Positions 6,576-14,729 of a stretch of 26,505 nt of DNA are shown piece after piece. This DNA comes from DASZHJ01 sp035581425 (GTDB lineage: Bacteria > Pseudomonadota > Alphaproteobacteria > ATCC43930 > CGMCC-115725), in contig DATJVP010000160.1 of assembly GCA_035581425.1 (NCBI GenBank), positions 1-26,505 of the forward strand, in the 5' to 3' direction. How positions within the stretch are numbered: position 1 is the first letter of the stretch; each line of letters begins with the position of its first letter. Both the position numbers and the translations under genes were made by a program. The notes below the pieces were generated by a model. It worked only from the letters and a program-made list of their open reading frames with translations, did no database searches and was not told the DNA's origin.

Positions 6576-8204
6576 TCATTTCCCCTCGCGGCGCACGGCC
6601 CATTTCACGGTCGCTCCTTGTGTTCCCACATGTCCCTGCAGCACGATCTGCTGCGTTTTCTTGACGTCGCCGCCGCCGAGATAAACGCTTTCGGCGAGGC
6701 TCATCACCGCCCCTTGCGCGCGCAGCCGCCAACCCGCGCCGCTCGGCAGGCGCAGCAGCGCGGCGCTTCCGTCCTGGATCAAGGACGCCTGCACCTGCGG
6801 ATGCAGGTGAAAGCGCACCGTGAAGCCCTGTCCCGGCGGGCCGGTCAGGCGATCCTCGCCCCGGAGGTCGTCGCCGTCGGTCGCAAGGAAGAGCTGGCGC
6901 GCATGGACGAGGCCAAAGCGGCCTTTGTAGCCGTCGTGGCTCGCAGCGACGAATTGGCTGCCGTCCTGTTCCGCCCGCTCGCGCGTGACATGCCGCAGCC
7001 GCCGCGTCAGGTGGCCGGTCTCGTCGAGCTCCGAGGAGGGTGCATCCGCCACAACTAACGTTGAGTGCGCGGCAGTGGTCCGCATCGCCGCATGCCAAGC
7101 CTCATTCGACCCACGGTAGGCGCCGCAATTGACGATGAGGCGCTCGCGGCCATAGCTCATCTCGAAGGCGAGGGTCCCCGCGTGGGGATGGCCGCCGAGC
7201 GCGTCGGCTGCGGGCGCTCCGCAATCCACGATCACGATACTCTTGCCGGTATGAAGGCGCTCGAAGCCCGTCATCGGCGCGCTCGCCGGCGGGCGGCCCT
7301 TGCATTCCGAGCGCGCGAGGACGAGGTCGAGATAAGCCGACTGCTGCTCCGTACTATCGTTGAAGAGGGCGAGGCGGGCGTCGCCGTGGCGAAAGAAGCG
7401 CAGCATCGGCGCCGCGCGGTCGATCGCGGCCTGCAGCGGCGCCGGCACCTCGACTCGCGCCGCGTTGAGTGCGGAGCGCGCGTCGATGAGGTGTCGAAGC
7501 GCCGCCGCTTGCAGCGACGGGCTACGCGCGGTGTGGCCACCATCCGGCAGAATCTGCGCGTTTGCCTCGCGCTCGATGAGACGCAGCACGCGATCGAGCT
7601 CGGCATCTCCAAGGCCGAGCGCGAGCGAAGCCGCAAGCAGACCCTTCAGCGCCTGCAGGCGCTCGATGCCCGTGACCTCCCACGACGCCGCGCGTCGCAA
7701 ATGCCGCGTCTGGCGTGCGATGCTCTCGAGGAACGCGGCGCGGACCGCCACGTCGCCCTCCGCGGGTGCCAGCAGTTCCGCCCATGCGAGCCAGGAGTGA
7801 AGACGCTCGCCCGTGACGTCCGCGCGCCAAACCAGCGGATGCCAGCGCGCCTGGCTCTCGGTCCAGCTTTCGAGCAGCGTTCGCACCCGCTCGACCGCAG
7901 TCTCGTTCGCGAGCGCCGCGAGGTCGGCGAGCCAGGCGAAGCCGTGGAGTGCCGCGCGCCATTCAAGGCTCGGGGATTCGTCGTTCCAGGGAGGCTCCGC
8001 GGCTTTCACAGTCTCGTCGTGAAAGCGATAACGTCCCGCGAGGATGGCTTGGCCCTGCTCCGGATCGCCGGGCCACCGCTCCTCGAGCATCAGCGAGAGG
8101 CCGCGAGGCCGGCGACCGAGGAGCCGGAGCCGGTGGAGCGGCGTCCGGCAGACCATCGCCCAGATCCGGTAGCGCAGGCGGCGGTCCGTCGTGGCGGCGG
8201 CCAT
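6576..8204 (-). CDS. Heparinase II/III family protein
   Basis: The 542-residue product resembles the heparinase II/III superfamily: an alpha-helical toroid in the N-terminal half (WHPLVWRADVTGERLHSWL, then ILPDGGHTARSPSLQ) and a beta-sandwich C-terminal half (SIVIVDCGAPAADALGGHPH, AGTLAFEMSYGRERLIVNCG, HSTLVVADAPSSEL, and later DGDDLRGEDRLTG and FTVRFHLHPQV). The family contains polysaccharide lyases acting on uronic-acid polymers, but the many alphaproteobacterial copies next to purH have no assigned substrate as far as I know. No signal peptide is visible; the start MAAATTDRRLRYRIWAMV is basic and suggests the cytoplasm. The ATG at 8204 lies 16 bases past the rpe stop codon; the AGGAG overlapping that stop is about 13 bases from the ATG, so translation may be coupled. 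An upstream in-frame ATG would run through rpe. Confidence 0.85.
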   Translation of the reverse strand: MAAATTDRRLRYRIWAMVCRTPLHRLRLLGRRPRGLSLMLEERWPGDPEQGQAILAGRYRFHDETVKAAEPPWNDESPSLEWRAALHGFAWLADLAALANETAVERVRTLLESWTESQARWHPLVWRADVTGERLHSWLAWAELLAPAEGDVAVRAAFLESIARQTRHLRRAASWEVTGIERLQALKGLLAASLALGLGDAELDRVLRLIEREANAQILPDGGHTARSPSLQAAALRHLIDARSALNAARVEVPAPLQAAIDRAAPMLRFFRHGDARLALFNDSTEQQSAYLDLVLARSECKGRPPASAPMTGFERLHTGKSIVIVDCGAPAADALGGHPHAGTLAFEMSYGRERLIVNCGAYRGSNEAWHAAMRTTAAHSTLVVADAPSSELDETGHLTRRLRHVTRERAEQDGSQFVAASHDGYKGRFGLVHARQLFLATDGDDLRGEDRLTGPPGQGFTVRFHLHPQVQASLIQDGSAALLRLPSGAGWRLRAQGAVMSLAESVYLGGGDVKKTQQIVLQGHVGTQGATVKWAVRREGK

Positions 8205-8220
8205 GGGCGGCGATCGACTC

Positions 8221-8901
8221 CTAAGGCGTTCTGATTCCGGCGCGCAGGGCTCGAATGTTCTCCGCGTAGTGTTCGGCGCCGCCAGCGAAGGTCGCTGTCC
8301 CCGCGACCAACACGTCGGCGCCAGCGGCGATCGCCGCACGGGCGGTCTCCGCATTGATGCCGCCATCAACCTCGAGATCGATGCTGCGGCCGGTGTAGTC
8401 GATGCGTTTCCGGAGCGCACGGATCTTGTCGAGCTGGCTGCCGATGAAGCTCTGTCCGCCGAAGCCGGGATTGACACTCATCACCAGCACCAGATCGACC
8501 TGGTCGAGCACGAAATCGACCGCCTCGGCGGGCGTTCCGGGATTGAGCGAGATGCCCGCCTTCTTGCCGAGCGACTTGATGAATTGAATCGTGCGGTGGA
8601 AATGCGGTCCCGCCTCGGGATGAACGGTGATGATGTCGGCGCCGGCGGCGGCAAACTCCGGAACGAAGGGATCGATCGGCGAGATCATGAGATGGACGTC
8701 GAATGGCAGCGTCGTGTGTGGCCGCAGCGCTCGGACGACCGCGGGCCCGATCGTGAGGTTGGGCACGAAATGCCCGTCCATCACGTCGATGTGGACGTAA
8801 TCGGCGCCTGCGGCCGTGATGGCCTGCACCTCCTCACCCAACCGTGCGAAATCCGCCGACAGAATCGACGGGGCGATGCGAATCGGCCGCTGCATGGGCA
8901 T
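8221..8901 (-). CDS. rpe: Ribulose-phosphate 3-epimerase
   Basis: Rpe interconverts ribulose 5-phosphate and xylulose 5-phosphate in the pentose phosphate and Calvin pathways. The 226-residue length is standard. The TIM-barrel signatures are all present: IAPSILSADFARLGEEV, the metal-binding HIDVMDGHFVPNLTIG (His37 and Asp39), MSVNPGFGGQSF, and the phosphate-binding EVDGGINAETA. The final VAGTATFAG stretch also matches the family. The start chosen is the first ATG of MPMQRPIRIAP at 8901; the ATG two codons on would serve equally. No strong ribosome-binding site is visible, in line with close coupling to rsmB, whose stop lies 43 bases upstream. The downstream heparinase-like gene begins 16 bases after its stop. 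Confidence 0.96.
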   Translation of the reverse strand: MPMQRPIRIAPSILSADFARLGEEVQAITAAGADYVHIDVMDGHFVPNLTIGPAVVRALRPHTTLPFDVHLMISPIDPFVPEFAAAGADIITVHPEAGPHFHRTIQFIKSLGKKAGISLNPGTPAEAVDFVLDQVDLVLVMSVNPGFGGQSFIGSQLDKIRALRKRIDYTGRSIDLEVDGGINAETARAAIAAGADVLVAGTATFAGGAEHYAENIRALRAGIRTP

Positions 8902-8944
8902 CGTTCGTAACAAGGATCGCCGCGCGCGGCAAGGCGCGTGCGCG

Positions 8945-10258
8945 TCACTCCATGCGAACCAACCGTGCGGCGAAAAAGCCGTCGAGCCCGTCGAGTTCGG
9001 AGAGATGGCACGGGAAGGTGCGGAGATCGCCGTCGGCAGTAAGGCACTCTGCAAGACCGCCGACCTCCTCGGCCGAGATCGGCCGGCGCTGCACCTTGGC
9101 GCCCCGCGCGAGCAAGCGCGCGACCTGCTGCGGTCCCTCCTCGGGTTCGAGCGAGCAGGTGCAGTAGACCAGCATGCCGCCAGGGGCGAGCATCGCAACG
9201 GCAGCGTCGAGCAGTCGCTCCTGCACTGCGGCGAGGCGGAGCACGTCGTCCATGCTCTTGAGATGCGGCACGTCCGGGTGGCGGCGGATGGCGCCGGTAG
9301 CGGTGCAGGGTGCATCCAATAGGACCAAGGGCGCGGCCTCCGGCGGTTGCCAAGTCGCGGCGTCGGCCGCAACGCATTCTGCCTCGAGGTGCAGCCTGTT
9401 CAGGTTCGACTTCAGCCGCTGCAAGCGCCGCGGCGAGCGGTCGATCGCGACGACGCTCGCGCCGGCTGCTGCGAGCTGCGCCGTCTTGCCGCCGGGTGCC
9501 GCGCAGAGGTCGAAAACACGCTTGCCCGCGATCTTGCCAAAGAGGGTTGCGGGAATGGCCGCCGCCGCGTCCTGCACCCACCAGGCGCCTTCCTGATAGC
9601 CCGGCAGTGACATGATGGCGCCGCCGCTATTGCGGCGGAGCGTGCCGGTCGGAAGGACTTGAGCCTCGAGCGCTTGCGCCCATTTCTCGCGCTCGCTACG
9701 CACGGTGATGTCGAGCGGGGCTTCCTTGAGGTGGGCGGTGGCGATGCCGCGGGCAACGGTCTCGCCATAGGCGAGGCTCCAGGCCTCCCAAAGCCAATTG
9801 GGCGTGTTGAGGCGCGGCGCGTCCTGTTGCCCAACCAGCCCCGGTCCCTCGAGGCTCAGGCGGCGCAGGACCGCGTTGACGAGGCCCTTATAGGTGGGAA
9901 AGCCGCGGGCGCCGGCGAGGTCGACGGTTGTCGCGACCGCAGCATGGGGCGGCGTGCGCAGGAAGAGGAGCTGCGCAATCCCGAGGCGCAGCATGTCGTG
10001 CACCATCGCTGCACGCGGCGGCAGCGGCGTGTTGAGGCAATGCGCGATGAGTGCATCGATCTGGCCCAGCCGGCGCAGCACGGTCGCGACCAGGAGCCGG
10101 GCGAAGGCGCGATCGCGCGGTGCCAGGTGGCCGATCTCGGCACTTTCGTCGATGACGTCGTCGAGAGGTCGCTTGCGGCGCAAGACGGCGCCAATGAGGT
10201 CGACCGCCACGCCGCGCGCGGAGGGAGTATCGCTCTGATTTGGAGCTGGCTGTGCCAC
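8945..10258 (-). CDS. rsmB: 16S rRNA (cytosine-967-C5)-methyltransferase RsmB
   Basis: RsmB methylates C967 of 16S rRNA using S-adenosylmethionine. The 437-residue product has the N-terminal NusB-like RNA-binding domain (about residues 10-140: RGVAVDLIGAVLRRKRPLDD, LAPRDRAFARLLVATVLRRL, GLVNAVLRR). The Rossmann methyltransferase domain follows, with the SAM motif VFDLCAAPGGKTAQL at about 248-262, LLDAPCTATG with Cys318, and YCTCSLEPEE with the catalytic Cys368. Both cysteines of the m5C methyltransferase mechanism are therefore present. Translation starts at a GTG (10256-10258, then AQPAPNQSD). It is the first gene of the minus-strand run leading to rpe, the heparinase-like gene and purH, and it is divergent from the DUF1674 gene, so the 10,259-10,417 gap should hold both promoters. 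Confidence 0.95.
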   Translation of the reverse strand: MAQPAPNQSDTPSARGVAVDLIGAVLRRKRPLDDVIDESAEIGHLAPRDRAFARLLVATVLRRLGQIDALIAHCLNTPLPPRAAMVHDMLRLGIAQLLFLRTPPHAAVATTVDLAGARGFPTYKGLVNAVLRRLSLEGPGLVGQQDAPRLNTPNWLWEAWSLAYGETVARGIATAHLKEAPLDITVRSEREKWAQALEAQVLPTGTLRRNSGGAIMSLPGYQEGAWWVQDAAAAIPATLFGKIAGKRVFDLCAAPGGKTAQLAAAGASVVAIDRSPRRLQRLKSNLNRLHLEAECVAADAATWQPPEAAPLVLLDAPCTATGAIRRHPDVPHLKSMDDVLRLAAVQERLLDAAVAMLAPGGMLVYCTCSLEPEEGPQQVARLLARGAKVQRRPISAEEVGGLAECLTADGDLRTFPCHLSELDGLDGFFAARLVRME

Positions 10259-10417
10259 CGCTCGCCGCCCAAGGTTCCCTTACGTCCCGGGGCGACCAGA
10301 CATGCGCCTCGCATCCCCGCCCCCGAGCCAAAGAAACTGGCGCCCAAGTGCCTGGAGTTCAAGCGCTACTCTCGGAGGGGGTTGTGGGGAAGGAGCGAAG
10401 CTGGTCCTATTGCGCTC

Positions 10418-10594
10418 ATGCTCAACCCGAAGCCGGCCGAGAAAAGTGCGGATAAACCCAAGGAATCAGAGGGCTCCTCCTCCGTTCCGTCACCGCGCAA
10501 GCCCGGCACCGCGGTCGAAATAGGCGGACCCAAGGGTCCTGAGCCCACCCGCTACGGCGATTGGGAGCTGAACGGCCACTGCATCGATTTCTAG
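10418..10594 (+). CDS. DUF1674 / SDHAF4-like succinate dehydrogenase assembly factor
   Basis: The 58-residue product ends in GPKGPEPTRYGDWELNGHCI plus DF, the hallmark of the DUF1674 family. This family is homologous to mitochondrial SDHAF4/Sdh8, which binds the flavoprotein subunit of succinate dehydrogenase during assembly. The N-terminal half is low in complexity and charged (KPAEKSADKPKESEGSSS), as is usual for the family. I chose the ATG at 10418 because the size fits; there is no clear ribosome-binding site directly before it, and a TTG at 10382 preceded by GGAGGGG is an alternative that would add 12 residues. It is divergent from rsmB, an order I recall from other alphaproteobacteria. 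The convergent Bax inhibitor-like gene's terminator lies just downstream. Confidence 0.88.
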   Translation: MLNPKPAEKSADKPKESEGSSSVPSPRKPGTAVEIGGPKGPEPTRYGDWELNGHCIDF

Positions 10595-10612
10595 CCGCGA
10601 CCGCTCAAGCGC

Positions 10613-10648
10613 AAAAGAAAAAGAAGAGGGGCCCGAACGGGCCCCTCT
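10613..10648 (-). terminator. Rho-independent terminator after the Bax inhibitor-1-like gene
   Basis: AGAGGGGCCC at 10625-10634 pairs perfectly with GGGCCCCTCT at 10639-10648 around a GAAC loop. On the minus strand the hairpin is followed directly by TCTTTTTCTTTTGC, a strong U-tract. It begins 26 bases after the Bax inhibitor-1-like stop codon. On the plus strand there is no T-run after the hairpin, so it acts mainly leftwards. Confidence 0.9.
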
Positions 10649-10673
10649 GGTTCGAGAGATCTCCCGTTTGCGC

Positions 10674-11387
10674 TTAGTTGCGGCTCTGGCCGAAGAGGCG
10701 CAGCAGCATGATAAAGAGGTTCAGGAAGTCGAGGTAGAGCTGCAAGGCGCCCATGATCGCCTTCTTCCCGGCAACCGTGCCGTCATCATTCGCGAAGTAG
10801 GACTCCTTGATCCGCTGCGTGTCGTAGGCCGTGAGGCCCGTGAAGATCAGGACGCCGATCACGGAGATCACGAAGCTCATCATGCTGGAGAGGATGAACA
10901 GGTTCACCACGCTCGCGATGATGATTCCGATCAATCCCATGAAGAGGAACGCGCCCATCCCCGAGAGATCGCGCCCGGTCGTGTATCCGTAAAGGCTCAT
11001 CGCCAGGAACATCGCGGCGGTGATGAAGAAGGTCGAGACGATGCTGGCGCCGGTGTAAGCGAGGAAGATGTAGCCAAGTGACAATCCCATCAGCGCCGAA
11101 TAGGCCCAGAAGGTGAGCTGTGCCGCCCCGAGGCTCATGCTCTGGATACGGAAACTCAGCAGGAACACGAGAGCCAGTGGCGCAAGCATCACCACCCAGA
11201 TCAGCGGCGAGCGCGCAATGGTGAGATAGATGCCTGAAGCCGCGGCTCCATAGGCAACGAGGCCGGTGAGGACCAGCGCCGCACCCATGTAGTTGTAGAC
11301 GCGCAGCATGAACTGCCGCAGGCCTGCATCGACATCGGCCCAAGTCGCTGGACGCGCCGCAGCGCGGTTTTGCCAATCGTAAGCCAT
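10674..11387 (-). CDS. Bax inhibitor-1/YccA family membrane protein
   Basis: The 237-residue product is a seven-helix inner membrane protein of the Bax inhibitor-1 (YccA/YbhL) family. The helices begin around residue 35 and the protein ends with the family's LYLDFLNLFIMLLRLFG segment. Other recognisable stretches are AYSALMGLSLGYIFLAYTGAS, FFITAAMFLAMSLYGYTTGRD and VLIFTGLTAYDTQRIKE; the Asp-rich TAYDTQ region matches the calcium-leak/pH sensor site described in bacterial BI-1 proteins. The bacterial role is poorly known; YccA of E. coli modulates the FtsH protease. The ATG at 11387 (MAYDWQNRAAARPATW) has GGAGACGGG upstream. An in-frame ATG at 11459 would add 24 implausible residues. It is monocistronic, with a strong terminator after it. 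Confidence 0.94.
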   Translation of the reverse strand: MAYDWQNRAAARPATWADVDAGLRQFMLRVYNYMGAALVLTGLVAYGAAASGIYLTIARSPLIWVVMLAPLALVFLLSFRIQSMSLGAAQLTFWAYSALMGLSLGYIFLAYTGASIVSTFFITAAMFLAMSLYGYTTGRDLSGMGAFLFMGLIGIIIASVVNLFILSSMMSFVISVIGVLIFTGLTAYDTQRIKESYFANDDGTVAGKKAIMGALQLYLDFLNLFIMLLRLFGQSRN

Positions 11388-11486
11388 GGGTCCCGTCTCC
11401 GTCCCTTTTTGGGTAAGTCTCGTGTGGCGAGATATTGGCACAGGGTAGGGAAACTTCAATAAGCGGATGGCGGTCGCGAAAATGCC

Positions 11487-14006
11487 TTATTCGTTACGGA
11501 GATAGGGTGCTGCCGAGACGCTGAGTGCCCGCCAAGTTCCGGCATAACCGAGCACGAGCGTCATCGCGAGCGCCACCGCGGCTGAAAGCGCCGCCGCCCC
11601 CGGCAGAAACACCCATTCCGACCGCATCACCTGGGTTACGACGAAATAGGAGGCGAGCATCCCGAGCGCCGCCGCGATCGTGGCCGAGAGCAGGCCGAGG
11701 AGTCCGTATTCCAGCAGAAAGGCTTGCAGCAGATCGCGGCGGGTCGCGCCGAGCACCTTGAGGATGACGGCCTCGTAGAGGCGCTGGCGGCGCGAGGCCG
11801 CCAGCGCTCCTGCCAGCACGAGCCCCGCCGCGACGAGTGCGATCGCTGCTGTTGCCCGAAGCGCCGCCGCTGCCGCCGCCACGATGCTGCCCACGGCTTG
11901 GAGGGCGTCTTTCACGGGGATGCTCGAGATGTTCGGGAACCGGTCGGTGACGGCCTTCTCGAGCGCCGCCTCGCGCTCCGGCGGCACTCGCGCCACGGCA
12001 ATCTCGGTCTCCGGTGCGCCGGAGAAGCTTCCGGGAGAGAACACCATCGCGAAATTGATGCCGAGCGAGGCCCAGTCGAGGCTCCTCAGGCTGCCAATCT
12101 TCGCGGTCACGTCGCGCCCGAGCACGTTGACGGTGAGGGCATCGCCGACCTTGAGTCCCATGCCGCGGGCGAGTTCCGCCTCGAAGGAGACGAGCGGCGG
12201 GCCTCGGTAGTCGCTCGGCCACCATTCGCCCTCGACTAGCCTCGAACCTGTGGGGGCCGTCGAAGAATAAGTGAGGCCGCGCTCGCTGCGGAGCGCCCAT
12301 TGCGCCTCCGGCGCTACCGTCGCGCGCTCTGCGGTGACGCCGTTGAGCCGTACGATTCTGCCGCGCAGGCTCGGCACGCGCTCGAAATTGCTGACCTCAG
12401 GAAAGCCCCGCAGGAGCGCGTCGAAGGCCGCGGCCTGGTCGGGCTGGATGTCGATGAAGAAGAAGCTCGGCGCGCGCTCCGGCATTTCCCGGTCGAGGGT
12501 CTGGGAGATGTTGCCTTCGACCGCCGTGAGGCCGACCAGCACCGTGAGTCCGAGCCCCAGCGAGGCGATCACGTCCGGCGTATTGGCGCCGCGCCGGCCG
12601 AGATTACCCAGCGCGAGCCTCAGCGCCGGATGCCGCGGGCGCCCGAGCGCACGCACGGCGGCGATGATGCCTGCGGCCACTAGTCGGAAGACAATGAGCG
12701 CCGCCACTGCTCCGAGCACCGACCATCCGGCAAGCCGCCGGTCGCTGCTGGTCGCGATCACCAGCCCCGCCAACAGGAGCGCCGTCGCTGCCTGGGCGGC
12801 CAGAATGCCAGGCCCGAGTTTGCTCGGGGGCGACTCGGTGGTGGCGCGGAAGAGTGTGGCCGGCGGCACCGAGCGCGCAGCGGCGAGTGGTCCCAGCGCA
12901 AAGGCGAGCGTCGTGAGCGCGCCCGCCGCTGCGGCGACCGCGAGGGGCAGCGAATAGAGGTCGAACCGGGCCGTGACCGGCAGCATCGCCGGCAGCAGGC
13001 GTGCAAGGAGCAGCGGTGCAGCCGCGCCGACGACGAGGCCCAAGAAAATGCCGAGGGCGCCGAGCACGGAGATCTGCAGCAGGTATGTCGTGAAGACCAA
13101 GCGGCCCGAAGCTCCCAGGGATTTGAAAATCGCGATCGAGGGTGTGCGGCTTGCGAGATAGCCGCGAACGGCGTTGCCGACGCCGACACCGCCTACCAGC
13201 AGCGCGGCGAGTCCCACGAGGGTGAGATAGAGTCCGATGCGGTCGAGAAGCCGCTCGAGGTTGGGAGTCGCATTGGCGACGTCGCGGATGCGCCATCCGG
13301 CATCCGCGAATCTCAACTTTGCATCGGCCTCCCACGCGGGGATATCGTCGCCTGTGGTGAAGCGCAGCCGATAGCCGTAGCTCGAGACGACGCCAGGCAC
13401 GAGGAGCCCGGTCTCCGCAAGTGCGGCCTTCGCTATGACGACCCGCGGCCCCAGGATGAAGACGCCGGTAACGGCATCGGGCTCGTGCAAGAGCGCGGCG
13501 CGAAGTTCGAAGCGGGCATCGCCGACGCGGAGGACGTCGCCGGGCTTGAGGCCGAGCCGGTCGAGAAGCGCAGGCGCTGCCACCGCACCCCAGAGGCCGT
13601 TGCGCTGCGCGAGCGCATCGGCGATGGGTTGCGGCGGGTCGAGACCAGCCTCGCCATAGAGCGGATAGGCACCATCGACGGCCTTGAGCTCGATCAGGCT
13701 CCGCGCGGCGTTGTCGTCGCGCCGCGCCATGGCGCGCATCCCGATCGTCTCCGAGACGGTGCCGCTTTGGTCGAGGAAGGCGCGCTCGGCGTCGCTGGCG
13801 GGGCGCAATGCAAGCTCGACCTCGACGTCCCCGCCGAGCATAGAACGTGCGTCCGCATGGAGCCCGGCGCCGACCCCCGCCGCGAGCGAGCCCACTCCCG
13901 CGATGATCGCAACACCGATCGCCAGACAAGCAAGGAAAATACGAAAGCCCCTGAGTCCGCCGCGCAGCTCCCGGCGCATCAGCCTGCAGGCGAGCGTCCA
14001 GGACAT
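11487..14006 (-). CDS. ABC transporter permease, FtsX/MacB type (YbbP-like)
   Basis: The 839-residue product is a large permease with FtsX-type domains. An N-terminal helix (about residues 18-45, FLACLAIGVAIIAGVGSLAAG) is followed by a periplasmic region and a first FtsX domain (GLYLTLVGLAALLVGGVGVG at about 255-275). Then come more helices, a second large periplasmic region and a C-terminal FtsX domain with four helices ending in APYLRNE. This is the layout of E. coli YbbP, a partner of the YbbA ATPase, in a gene group divergent from tesA as it is here. These MacB/Lol-related transporters act mechanically on periplasmic or membrane substrates rather than importing nutrients; the substrate is unknown. 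AGGG precedes the ATG at 14006, only six bases after the ATPase stop codon, so the two are surely co-translated. Confidence 0.93.
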   Translation of the reverse strand: MSWTLACRLMRRELRGGLRGFRIFLACLAIGVAIIAGVGSLAAGVGAGLHADARSMLGGDVEVELALRPASDAERAFLDQSGTVSETIGMRAMARRDDNAARSLIELKAVDGAYPLYGEAGLDPPQPIADALAQRNGLWGAVAAPALLDRLGLKPGDVLRVGDARFELRAALLHEPDAVTGVFILGPRVVIAKAALAETGLLVPGVVSSYGYRLRFTTGDDIPAWEADAKLRFADAGWRIRDVANATPNLERLLDRIGLYLTLVGLAALLVGGVGVGNAVRGYLASRTPSIAIFKSLGASGRLVFTTYLLQISVLGALGIFLGLVVGAAAPLLLARLLPAMLPVTARFDLYSLPLAVAAAAGALTTLAFALGPLAAARSVPPATLFRATTESPPSKLGPGILAAQAATALLLAGLVIATSSDRRLAGWSVLGAVAALIVFRLVAAGIIAAVRALGRPRHPALRLALGNLGRRGANTPDVIASLGLGLTVLVGLTAVEGNISQTLDREMPERAPSFFFIDIQPDQAAAFDALLRGFPEVSNFERVPSLRGRIVRLNGVTAERATVAPEAQWALRSERGLTYSSTAPTGSRLVEGEWWPSDYRGPPLVSFEAELARGMGLKVGDALTVNVLGRDVTAKIGSLRSLDWASLGINFAMVFSPGSFSGAPETEIAVARVPPEREAALEKAVTDRFPNISSIPVKDALQAVGSIVAAAAAALRATAAIALVAAGLVLAGALAASRRQRLYEAVILKVLGATRRDLLQAFLLEYGLLGLLSATIAAALGMLASYFVVTQVMRSEWVFLPGAAALSAAVALAMTLVLGYAGTWRALSVSAAPYLRNE

Positions 14007-14012
14007 GATGCC

Positions 14013-14729
14013 CTAATAAGCCGCCGCCGCGCCGCGGCGTGCGTTGTCCGCGACGATCCGCCCATCCGCGAGCTCGACGATGCGTCCCGCGCGGCGGGCG
14101 AGCTCGGTCTCGTGCGTGATGAGAAGGAGCGTCGTGCCGTGTTCGGCGCTGAGGCCAAAGAGCAGATCCATCACCTGGGCACCGGTCGCGCCGTCGAGGT
14201 TTCCCGTGGGCTCGTCGGCGAAGATGAGCTGCGGCCGCGCGGCGAATGCGCGTGCGAGGGCGACGCGCTGCTGCTCGCCGCCAGAGAGTTCCGCGGGATA
14301 ATGGCCCTCCCTCGGACCGAGCCCGACCGAGACGAGGCATTGCGCAGCGGTCTCGAAGGCATCGCGGCGTCCCGCGAATTCGAGCGGCAGCGCCACGTTC
14401 TCGAGCGCCGTCATGGTCGGCACCAAGTGGAAGGCCTGGAAGACGATCCCGACGGCATCGCGGCGAAAGCGCGCGAGGCCATCTTCGCCGAGCCCGGCGA
14501 GATCGGTCCCCGCGACCACCACGCGCCCCGCGCTCGGCCGCACCAGCCCAGCAATCGTCATCAGCAACGTCGTCTTGCCGGAGCCGGAGGGGCCGACGAG
14601 GGCCACGCTCTCGCCGCGAGCCACCGCGAGTGAGACTCCGCGGAGCACGTTGACGGCGCCCGCCGCGCTCGTCAGTGTTACCTCGACACCCTCGAGCAGG
14701 ATCATCTCTGTGCGTGCGTCAGCGGCCAT
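14013..14729 (-). CDS. ABC transporter ATP-binding protein (LolD/YbbA type)
   Basis: This is a complete 238-residue ABC ATPase. Walker A GPSGSGKT is at residues 46-53, the Q-loop glutamine at 98 (VFQAFHLVPTMTALENV), the signature LSGGEQQRVALARA from 148, Walker B LIFADEPTGNLDG from 168, and the H-loop His in LLITHE. The sequence TALENVALPLEFAG and the DEPTGNLD wording are typical of the LolD/MacB/YbbA subfamily, which energises FtsX-type permeases such as the adjacent gene. The start at 14729 (MAADARTEMILLEG) has only a weak ribosome-binding site; the ATG eight codons on, at 14705, is possible. Its 5' end overlaps the proposed start of the divergent arylesterase gene by up to 20 bases, so the two promoters must lie inside each other's coding ends. 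Confidence 0.94.
   Translation of the reverse strand: MAADARTEMILLEGVEVTLTSAAGAVNVLRGVSLAVARGESVALVGPSGSGKTTLLMTIAGLVRPSAGRVVVAGTDLAGLGEDGLARFRRDAVGIVFQAFHLVPTMTALENVALPLEFAGRRDAFETAAQCLVSVGLGPREGHYPAELSGGEQQRVALARAFAARPQLIFADEPTGNLDGATGAQVMDLLFGLSAEHGTTLLLITHETELARRAGRIVELADGRIVADNARRGAAAAY

Noticed and set aside
12604..14340. A 578-codon minus-strand frame overlapping the ABC genes.
   Set aside because: It is almost entirely Arg, Ala, Gly and Pro, spans the junction of the ATPase and permease genes in another frame, and has no domain sequence. The true frames have all family motifs.
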